Source: Nocardioidaceae bacterium
GTDB taxonomy: Bacteria; Actinomycetota; Actinomycetes; Propionibacteriales; Nocardioidaceae
NCBI GenBank assembly: GCA_018672315.1
Contig: CP076053.1
Location: 2,529,827-2,593,826 of the forward strand
Direction: 5' to 3'
DNA: 64,000 nt
Positions 57,723 through 64,000 of this stretch are shown here, in pieces; the first letter of the stretch is position 1; every line of letters begins with the position of its first letter. A program made the translations under genes and the position numbers. The notes under the pieces are model-generated. The model had not been told where the DNA came from. It was given only the letters and a program-made list of their open reading frames with translations, and searched no databases.

Positions 57723-58874
57723 TCAACGGGCGGTCGGCGTGAGACCGAGCTGCATGCCGGCCAGGCCGCGACCGCGGCCGGCGAGCCCCGAGGCGGTCTG
57801 GGTCAGCACGCGCGCGGCCGGCGAGTCGGGGTCGGCCACGACGACCGGCTTGCCGCGGTCGCCACCGGCTCGCAGCTCGAGCTCGAGCGGCACCCTCGCC
57901 AACACGGGCACGTCGTAGCCGAAGCGCTCGGCCAGCGTGGCCGCCACGCGGTCGCCACCGCCGGAGCCGAAGACCTCGATCGGGTGCTCGGGGCCGCAGT
58001 GCGGGCACGGCAGGTAGGACATGTTCTCCACGACGCCGATGACGCGCTGGTGCATCATCGAGGCCATCGTGCCGGCGCGCTCGGCGACCTCGGCGGCGGC
58101 CTCCTGCGGGGTCGTCACCACGACCACCTCGGAGCTCGGCAGGTGCTGCCCGAGGCTGATCGCGATGTCGCCGGTGCCCGGGGGCAGGTCGAGGAGCAGC
58201 ACGTCGAGGTCGCCCCAGTAGACGTCGGCGAGCATCTGCTTCAGCGCACGGTCGAGCATCGGGCCACGCCAGGCGACGACCTGGTCGCGGCGCGGCTTGA
58301 GCATGCCGATGCTGATCACCGAGGGGCCGAGCTCGGTCGGCACCGGCATGATGAGGTCGTCGACCTGCGTGGGCCGCGTGTCCGCCACACCCAGCATCGC
58401 GGGGATGGAGTGGCCGTAGATGTCGGCGTCGACGATGCCGACCTTGAGGCCCTGCTTGGCCATCGCGACCGCGAGATTGACCGTCACCGAGGACTTGCCC
58501 ACGCCGCCCTTGCCCGAGGCGATCGCGATGGTGCGGGTGAGGTTGCCCGGCTTGCCGAAGGGCACCTCGCGCTCCTGCACGCCGCCGTTGAGGACGGTCT
58601 TGAGCTCCTCGCGCTGCTCGGGGGTCATCACCCCGAGCGTGACCTCCACCCGGCTGATGCCGGGCACCTTGCCGACGGCCTCGGTGGTGTCGCGGGTGAT
58701 GGTGTCCTTCAGCGGACAGCCGGAGACGGTCAGCAGCACCGTGATGGCGGCGACGCCGTCGGCGTCGACCTCCACGGAGTCGACCATGCCGAGCTCGGTG
58801 ATGGGGCGACGGATCTCGGGGTCGTTGACGGTGGCCAGTGCGGCGTTCACCTGGTCGATCACGGGGGAGGACAT
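57723..58874 (-). CDS. mrp: Mrp/NBP35 family Fe-S cluster carrier ATPase
   Basis: 383 residues. An N-terminal MIP18/DUF59 domain (about 1-95, with VSGCPLKDTI) is followed by the deviant Walker A SGKGGVGKSSVTVNLA, VDADIYGHSIP, LDLPPGTGDIA and the cluster-binding pair YLPCPHCG near residue 275. It assembles or carries 4Fe-4S clusters in the cytoplasm. Its position near sigE and tatB is as in mycobacteria. Confidence 0.94.
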   Translation of the reverse strand: MSSPVIDQVNAALATVNDPEIRRPITELGMVDSVEVDADGVAAITVLLTVSGCPLKDTITRDTTEAVGKVPGISRVEVTLGVMTPEQREELKTVLNGGVQEREVPFGKPGNLTRTIAIASGKGGVGKSSVTVNLAVAMAKQGLKVGIVDADIYGHSIPAMLGVADTRPTQVDDLIMPVPTELGPSVISIGMLKPRRDQVVAWRGPMLDRALKQMLADVYWGDLDVLLLDLPPGTGDIAISLGQHLPSSEVVVVTTPQEAAAEVAERAGTMASMMHQRVIGVVENMSYLPCPHCGPEHPIEVFGSGGGDRVAATLAERFGYDVPVLARVPLELELRAGGDRGKPVVVADPDSPAARVLTQTASGLAGRGRGLAGMQLGLTPTAR

Positions 58875-58891
58875 GCCTCCAGGCTACGGGT

Positions 58892-59503
58892 TCAGCGTGA
58901 CCCGTCCGAGCCGGGAGCGGCGTCGTCCGCGTCACTCGTCGTCGAGGCGCCCCCCTCGTCCTGGGACGGGGTCGGCAGCCGCTCCTCGAGGTCGGAGAGC
59001 AGCGACCGCATCTCCGAGCGCATGTAGTCGCGGGTGGCGACCTCCCCGAGCGCCATGCGCAGCGAGGCGACCTCGCGGGCGAGGAACTCCATGTCGGCGT
59101 GGGCGCGCGCGTCGGCCTGCCGGTCCTGCTCGGCCTGCACGCGATCGCGCTGCTCCTGGCGGTTCTGGGCCAGCAGGATCAGCGGCGCGGCGTAGGAGGC
59201 CTGCAGGCTCAGCACCAGGGTCAGGAAGATGAACGCGTACGGGTCGAACCGCAGCGGCTCGGGCGCCAGCGTGTTCCACAGCAGCCACGCGGCGACCAGC
59301 GCGGTCATGTAGAGCAGGAACGTCGCCGTGCCCATGAAGCGCGCGAAGCGCTCGGCGAAGGTGCCGAAGGAGTCCGGGTCGAACGTGGGACGCGGCAGCC
59401 GGCGCGAGACGTCGCGCGGGGTGTCGAGCTTGGCCTTGCCGTCGCCGCCGCCGAGCCGGGTGCGCGCGAGCCGCGACTCGCGCTCAGCCACGGCTCGGTC
59501 CAC
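58892..59503 (-). CDS. DUF1003 family membrane protein
   Basis: 203 residues. The family core is FAERFARFMGTATFLLYMTA followed by ALVAAWLLWNTL, then FDPYAFIFLTLVLSLQASYA: two membrane helices, followed by an amphipathic DRVQAEQDRQADARAHADME coil. Function unknown. Start GTG 59503 lies 20 bases inside the end of the MgtE-N/CBS gene, so the two are translated together and may act as a pair, for example in divalent-cation sensing (inference). Confidence 0.9.
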   Translation of the reverse strand: MDRAVAERESRLARTRLGGGDGKAKLDTPRDVSRRLPRPTFDPDSFGTFAERFARFMGTATFLLYMTALVAAWLLWNTLAPEPLRFDPYAFIFLTLVLSLQASYAAPLILLAQNRQEQRDRVQAEQDRQADARAHADMEFLAREVASLRMALGEVATRDYMRSEMRSLLSDLEERLPTPSQDEGGASTTSDADDAAPGSDGSR

Positions 59504-60833
59504 CCGCGAGGTCGGGCACCGACGAGGAGGCCGCAGCGCGCCGCCGGCTCGCCGCCGCGCTCAGCCGGTTGCCCGGCGCGCCCCGGTCGCGCCAGTTGCG
59601 GGGCAGCATGTGGTCGAGCAGGTCGTCGACGGTGACCACCCCGAGCAGCCGCTGGTCGGCGTCGACGACCGGGCAGGCCACCAGGTTGTACGCCGCCATG
59701 TGCGCCGCGACCTCCTCCAGCCCGGCCTCGGGGCGGATGGGGTCGGTGCCGGAGTCGATGCAGCCCGCGACGAGCGTGGACGGTGGCTCGCGCAGCAGCT
59801 TCTGGATGTGGGCGAGTCCGACGTAGCGACCGGTGGGCGGCTCGTACGGCGAGCGGCAGACGTAGACCAGGGCACCGAGGCTGGGGGTGAGGTCGGGGTT
59901 GCGCACGTGCGCGAGCGCCTCGGCGACCGTGGCGTCGGGCGGCAGGATCACCGGCTCCGGGGTCATCATCCCGCCCGCGGTGAGGTCGTCGTAGCTCATC
60001 AGACGCTTGACGTCCTCGGCGTCCTCGGGCTCCATCAGCTCCAGCAGGGTCGCGGCCACCTCGGGCGGGAGGTCGGCGATGAGATCGGCGGCGTCGTCGG
60101 CGCTCATCTCCTCGAGCACGTCGGCCGCGCGCTCGGAGTCGAGACTGCCGACGATGGAGACCTGGTCCTCGTCGGGGAGCTCCTCGAGCAGGTCGGCCAG
60201 CAGCTCGTCGTCGAGCACCGCGACGACCTGCCCGCGCCGGTCGGCGGGCAGCTCGCGCAGCACCTGGGCGGCGTCGGCGGGCTTCATCTCCGACAGGCTC
60301 GCCACCAGTCGTTCCGCCCCCTGCTGGGGCTGCAGGGTCTCGAAGCCCTCGACGTCGCGCCAGTCCACGACGTGGGTCTGCCCACGCCGTCCGAAGCGCT
60401 TGGCCCCCTGGGTCAGCGCCACCTTGGTGATCACCCAGTCGCGGTTGCGGGCCTGCTCCATGCCGAGGTCGTAGACGGTGCCCGTGATCGGCGGCTCGTC
60501 GCTGTCACGCTCGGGGTCCCGGACGCTCACGTGGCGGTCGAGCATCTGGCCGATGGCGAGCGTCTCGGCCGAGCGCTGCGCGAAGCGCCGCATGTTCACC
60601 AGGCCCGTGGTGAGCACCTGACCGGACTCCAGTCCCGTGACCCGCGTCATCGGCACGAAGATCGACCGTCGGCCGAAGACCTCGACCACCAGTCCCACGA
60701 CGCGCGGCTGCTGCACGCCGTGGCGGAGGAAGACGACGGCGTCGCGGACCTTGCCGACCTGGTCGCCGTTGGGGTCGAAGACGGGCAGGCCGGCCAGCCG
60801 GGCGACGAAGACGCGGTGGGGGCTGGTGCTCAC
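59484..60833 (-). CDS. Soluble MgtE N-domain and CBS protein with PRC-barrel N-terminus
   Basis: 449 residues with no transmembrane segment. A PRC-barrel-like part (ARLAGLPVFDPNGDQVGKVR) leads, repeated later by GTVYDLGMEQARNRDWVITK. Then comes the MgtE N-terminal superhelix (DAAQVLRELPADRRGQVVAV, EEMSADDAADLIADLPPEVA) and two CBS domains (GGMMTPEPVILPPDATVAEA; VVDADQRLLGVVTVDDLLDH). These are the Mg-sensing parts of MgtE without the channel. Confidence 0.9.
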   Translation of the reverse strand: MSTSPHRVFVARLAGLPVFDPNGDQVGKVRDAVVFLRHGVQQPRVVGLVVEVFGRRSIFVPMTRVTGLESGQVLTTGLVNMRRFAQRSAETLAIGQMLDRHVSVRDPERDSDEPPITGTVYDLGMEQARNRDWVITKVALTQGAKRFGRRGQTHVVDWRDVEGFETLQPQQGAERLVASLSEMKPADAAQVLRELPADRRGQVVAVLDDELLADLLEELPDEDQVSIVGSLDSERAADVLEEMSADDAADLIADLPPEVAATLLELMEPEDAEDVKRLMSYDDLTAGGMMTPEPVILPPDATVAEALAHVRNPDLTPSLGALVYVCRSPYEPPTGRYVGLAHIQKLLREPPSTLVAGCIDSGTDPIRPEAGLEEVAAHMAAYNLVACPVVDADQRLLGVVTVDDLLDHMLPRNWRDRGAPGNRLSAAASRRRAAASSSVPDLAGGPSRG

Positions 60834-60883
60834 ACCCGCGAGGCTACTCGTCGCGAGCGCGGACGCCGGTAGGGTCCGCCACC

Positions 60884-62017
60884 ATGAGCGCGGCTCCCGT
60901 CTACATGCACATCGGCATGCCGAAGACCGGCACGAGCCTGCTCCAGGGCCTGCTGGCGGCCAACGGCCGCGCCCTCCGCCGGGCCGGCGTGGCGACGCCC
61001 GGACCCTTCCTGCTGCACCACCGCGCGGCCTCCGAGCTCAACGAGATCAAGGGGCCACGCGAGGACGCCGTGCCCCAGGGCAAGTGGGAGGAGGTGCTCG
61101 CCCAGATCCGCGCCGCCGACGGGCCGGCCTTCTTCTCCAACGAGCGCTACTCGCGGCTGCGCCGCGACCCCGCCGACCGCGTCGTGGCCGACGTCGCCGC
61201 CCTCGACCGTGAGCTGCACGTCGTCATCAGCGTGCGTGACCTCGTCGCCGCGGAGTACTCCCGGTGGCAGGAGGACATCAAGAACGGCAACACGTTGACC
61301 TTCTACGACGCCGCCGAGAAGGCCGTCGCCGACCGCGAGTGGCTGCGCACCAAGCAGCGCGTACGCCACACCTTCGGCGTCTGGTCCGAGCGGCTTCCGG
61401 CCGACCGCATCCACATCGTCACCGTGCCGCCCTCGGGCACGCCGCGGGACGTGCTACCCGGACGGTTCGCCGAGGTCGTCGGGGTGGACCCGGCCGTGCT
61501 CACGAAGAACCCGCCCGAGCGCATGAACGCCTCCCTGGACCCGGTCGGCACCGAGCTCGTCCGCCGCCTCAACGGCATGGACGAGGGCATGGACGTCTTC
61601 ACCCAGCGGGCCGAGATCAAGCTCTTCCTCGGCTCGGGCGGTGCGCTCAGCCGCGACACCACGGTGCAGGCGCCGAGCCCCTGGGGCGCCTACTTCGACG
61701 CCTGCCGCGAGGAGTCGCGGTGGCTCGGCGACTTCATCGCCGAGCAGGGCTTCGCGGTGCACGGCGACCTCGCCGACCTCGAGGTCGTCGAGCGCCGCGA
61801 GCAGGCTCCCGAGCCGGTCAGCGAGGCCCAGGTGCTCGCCAAGGCGCTGGAGGCGGTGACGCTGCTCGCCCGCCGATCCCACGAGCGACAGCAGCAGATC
61901 GAGCAGGGTGCGACGGCAGCCGCCGAGGACACCGGCGTCGACCGCGGTGCGCGCATGCCCCGGCGGGTGGCTCAGGCCGTACGCCGCGAGGTCCTCCGCT
62001 ACCGCGGCCGGAGCTGA
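60884..62017 (+). CDS. Sulfotransferase-like P-loop protein
   Basis: 377 residues. It opens with YMHIGMPKTGTSLLQGLLA, the 5'-phosphosulfate loop of sulfotransferases, and has VISVRDLVAAEYSRWQED, a 3'-phosphate-like segment. The C-terminal 60 residues are a charged helix (LLARRSHERQQQIEQG). The protein should move sulfate from PAPS to a carbohydrate or lipid. It is followed 3 bases later by a paralogue-like gene. The divergent MgtE-like gene lies 50 bases upstream. Confidence 0.8.
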   Translation: MSAAPVYMHIGMPKTGTSLLQGLLAANGRALRRAGVATPGPFLLHHRAASELNEIKGPREDAVPQGKWEEVLAQIRAADGPAFFSNERYSRLRRDPADRVVADVAALDRELHVVISVRDLVAAEYSRWQEDIKNGNTLTFYDAAEKAVADREWLRTKQRVRHTFGVWSERLPADRIHIVTVPPSGTPRDVLPGRFAEVVGVDPAVLTKNPPERMNASLDPVGTELVRRLNGMDEGMDVFTQRAEIKLFLGSGGALSRDTTVQAPSPWGAYFDACREESRWLGDFIAEQGFAVHGDLADLEVVERREQAPEPVSEAQVLAKALEAVTLLARRSHERQQQIEQGATAAAEDTGVDRGARMPRRVAQAVRREVLRYRGRS

Positions 62018-62020
62018 GAC

Positions 62021-63145
62021 GTGGCCTCCCGCGTCGTCCTGCACGTGGGGGCGCCCAAATCGGGCACCACCTACCTGCAGTCCATCCTCTTCGCCTCCGT
62101 CGACCGGCTGGCCGAGCACGGCGTGCTGGTGCCCGGCGAGGGGGTCGGCGACTACGCGCGTGCCGCGAGGGCGGTGCGCAACCGCACCCAGGGTCGGGGC
62201 CCGGCGATGCAGACGTGGCGGTCGATGCTCGCGCAGGTGCGCGACCACGACGGCACCGCCGTGCTCAGCGGCGAGTGGTTCTGCCTCACCCCGGCCGACC
62301 TCGTGCCCCGGATGCTCGACCAGCTCGCCGAGCTCGGCGGCGCCGAGGAGGTGCACGTCGTGCACACCACGCGGGCGCTGACCGCGGTGGTCCCGGCGGC
62401 GTGGCAGGAGACCGTGAAGCTGGGGGGCACCCAGGGTCTGGGGGAGTTCGCGGCCGGCCTTGAGGACGACGACGCCGACCGTTGGTCCTGGTGGGCGCTG
62501 CAGGCCGACCGGGTGCTGGCCCGCTGGTCCCCGCCCGTCCCGGCCGCGCGCGTGCACGTGGTGACCGTGCCGCCGACCCGTACGGATCCCCAGGCGCTGC
62601 TGCGACGCTTCGCCGCGGCCTGCGGGTTCGACCCGGCCTGGTGCGACACCGAGGTCGCGCAGCCCAACGAGTCGCTCGGTGTCGAGGCCGCCGAGCTGCT
62701 GCGCCGCCTGTCCCCGGCGCTGACCGAGCGCATCGACTTCGACGCCGCGCACTGGACGGACCGGTACCGCTGGCTGCGCCGCTACCTCGGCCACGAGCTG
62801 CTCGTGCCCGCCGCCGGGTCGCGCATCGCGGTCGACCCCGACACCGCCGCGGCGGTCGGCGCCCGCAGCCGCGCCATGGCGGACGCGCTGCACGCGAGCG
62901 GGTACGACGTCATCGGGTCGCTGGAGGACCTGCGTACGCCACCCCCGGAGGACGCGGGCGGCGTCACCGGTCGCCGTCATCCCGGTGAGGTCACCGACAC
63001 CGACCTGCTCGACCTGGCCGTGCCCCTGGTCGCGGACCTCCTGGCGCGACTGCGCAGCGAGGTGCTGGACGTCGAGGAGAGCACCGGCAGCTACCGCGAC
63101 CTGCCCGCGGGCGAGTCGGAGCTGGAGAGGCGGGAGAGCCGTTGA
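62021..63145 (+). CDS. Second sulfotransferase-like P-loop protein
   Basis: 374 residues. VVLHVGAPKSGTTYLQSILF is again the PAPS-binding loop; VVHTTRALTAVVPAAWQETV and VHVVTVPPTRTDPQALLRRF match the same positions in the upstream protein. Overall similarity between the two is moderate, so they may sulfate different sites of one product. GTG 62021. Its stop overlaps the TTG start of the glycosyltransferase. Confidence 0.8.
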   Translation: MASRVVLHVGAPKSGTTYLQSILFASVDRLAEHGVLVPGEGVGDYARAARAVRNRTQGRGPAMQTWRSMLAQVRDHDGTAVLSGEWFCLTPADLVPRMLDQLAELGGAEEVHVVHTTRALTAVVPAAWQETVKLGGTQGLGEFAAGLEDDDADRWSWWALQADRVLARWSPPVPAARVHVVTVPPTRTDPQALLRRFAAACGFDPAWCDTEVAQPNESLGVEAAELLRRLSPALTERIDFDAAHWTDRYRWLRRYLGHELLVPAAGSRIAVDPDTAAAVGARSRAMADALHASGYDVIGSLEDLRTPPPEDAGGVTGRRHPGEVTDTDLLDLAVPLVADLLARLRSEVLDVEESTGSYRDLPAGESELERRESR

Positions 63146-64000
63146 GCGAGCGCACGCACCACCGGGTGCCGACCAAGGTCGTCTTCCTGGTGCAGAACAT
63201 CTACGGCGGCGGGGGAGTGGCGCGGACCGTCATCGGTCTCGCGAACGCGCTCGCCGAGACCCACGAGGTGACCCTGCTCGGTCTCACCTCGGGCCGTCTC
63301 AAGCCGCAGTTCGACCTCGACCCACGGGTACAGGTCGAGTGGATCGCGGAGAGGCGCGACCGCGGTCGTCCCGGCGAGCGGCCCAAGGGCCGTCGCGGTG
63401 GCAAGCGGCTCGTCCGCCCGGCCGAGGACCCGAAGGCGCCGGGCTGGCAGCGGCGGCTCGACGCCCAGCCGACCGGTCTGATCGACCAGGTCGACCTCGA
63501 GCCGGAGATGAGCCGGCTCACCGACCTGCTGCTGGCGCGACGGCTCGCGACGCTGGGCCCGTGCATCCTGATCTCGACGCGGCCGACGCTCCACCGGGCC
63601 GCGGCCCGGTGGTCCCCGCCGTGGGTGGTGCGCATCGCGCAGGAGCACATGAACTACCTGACCCGCGCCGACAACGCCCCGGTCATCGGGGCCATCGACG
63701 CCGCGGCCGAACGGCTCGACGCCGTGGTCACGCTGACGACCCTGGACGAGGCGGACTTCGTACGCCGCTGGGCACGCACCAAGCGCGCCGGTGCCCGCGT
63801 GGTCACCATCCCCAACGCCTCGCCCTTCGCGATTGGTGAGCGTGCCCCGCTGGAGGCGCCCGTGGTGGTGACCGCGGGCCGCTTCGAGGCACGCAAGGGG
63901 TTCGACCGTGTCATCGACGGCTTCGCCCGTGCCGTCGCCGAGCGCCCCGAGCTGGCCGACTGGCAGCTCCACGTCTACGGCAAGGGCGAGATCGAGGACC
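63142..64000 (+). CDS. Glycosyltransferase family 4-like protein, 3' end cut off
   Basis: 286 residues visible. TTG 63142 overlaps the previous stop (TTGA), after GGGAGAGCC. TKVVFLVQNIYGGGGVARTV then IGLANALAETHEVTLL is the GT-B acceptor-side start, with Arg/Lys-rich RDRGRPGERPKGRRGGKRLV inserted after it. VVTIPNASPF and APVVVTAGRFEARKGFDRVI belong to the donor domain (GT4 type). The E(x)7E motif would lie past the window. It links the sulfotransferase genes to surface-glycan synthesis. Confidence 0.9.
   Translation, partial: MSERTHHRVPTKVVFLVQNIYGGGGVARTVIGLANALAETHEVTLLGLTSGRLKPQFDLDPRVQVEWIAERRDRGRPGERPKGRRGGKRLVRPAEDPKAPGWQRRLDAQPTGLIDQVDLEPEMSRLTDLLLARRLATLGPCILISTRPTLHRAAARWSPPWVVRIAQEHMNYLTRADNAPVIGAIDAAAERLDAVVTLTTLDEADFVRRWARTKRAGARVVTIPNASPFAIGERAPLEAPVVVTAGRFEARKGFDRVIDGFARAVAERPELADWQLHVYGKGEIED

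Noticed and set aside
1-64000. tRNA, rRNA, riboswitch and replication-origin signals
   Set aside because: No cloverleaf, rRNA segment, known riboswitch core or DnaA-box cluster was recognised on reading; a covariance-model scan would be needed to exclude small RNAs fully.

Overview
This 64 kb window is a very GC-rich, densely packed piece of chromosome from an actinobacterium. Mycothiol synthesis (mshB with its DUF6113 partner), the fdxA-dapC pair, actinobacterial dapD and dapE, an O-methyltransferase/sigE/tatB/mrp neighbourhood like the one in mycobacteria, LexA boxes of the TCGAAC-N4-GTTCGA type, and many GTG starts with ATGA/GTGA stop-start overlaps all fit. Gene content and the dispersed GGTGGT(C/T)GAGG repeats suggest a Nocardioides-like member of the Nocardioidaceae (inference, not proven here). 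No rRNA, tRNA, CRISPR array, transposase or prophage was seen.

Layout. 1-6.5 kb (minus strand) is a purine/ureide catabolic operon: pucG (cut by the window edge), allantoinase, uricase, hydroxyisourate hydrolase, OHCU decarboxylase, a frameshifted AtzH-like/amidase fusion and a formamidase-type hydrolase. 6.5-17.8 kb holds housekeeping and accessory genes: an amine oxidase, a beta-lactamase-fold hydrolase, lipoproteins, a GAF/ATPase protein, a LexA-box gene, a FitAB-type toxin-antitoxin pair, a dehydrogenase and a thioesterase.

17.8-31.8 kb is the most unusual part. Two long XRE/alpha-solenoid regulators (R1, R2) are each divergent from a giant secreted, cysteine-free, acidic beta-sandwich protein of about 1110 residues (P1, P2). 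Three smaller secreted paralogues (P3, P4, P5) follow and keep only some of the modules. All five secreted proteins end in the same type of basic C-terminal domain, finishing in (Q/R/A)(V/I)R. A perfect 170 bp direct repeat lies behind both P1 and P2 although the genes themselves have diverged. I read the locus as a duplicated surface-layer or adhesin cassette under dedicated regulators, and it is the best candidate for an undescribed system.

31.8-38 kb carries a GNAT/Nudix/small-protein operon, a LexA-box DUF222-HNH nuclease gene, mshB and a VanW-like wall protein. 38-49.8 kb has a secreted metalloprotease, an APH-like kinase, a Wzx-like flippase, fdxA-dapC, a TetR regulator facing a cholesterol-oxidase-like GMC enzyme across paired operators, a 76 bp near-perfect palindrome, and dapD. 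49.8-60.8 kb contains dapE, a LOG protein, an M14 peptidase, DUF3117, pepA, an O-methyltransferase with an apparent ATC start, a sigE-like factor lacking its usual anti-sigma neighbour, tatB, mrp, and DUF1003 plus MgtE-N/CBS proteins. 60.9-64 kb starts a surface-polymer cluster with two sulfotransferase-like proteins and a glycosyltransferase cut by the window end. Only one gene-free stretch exceeds 300 bases (28515-28880), and it holds the second 170 bp repeat, two terminators and a possible leader peptide.
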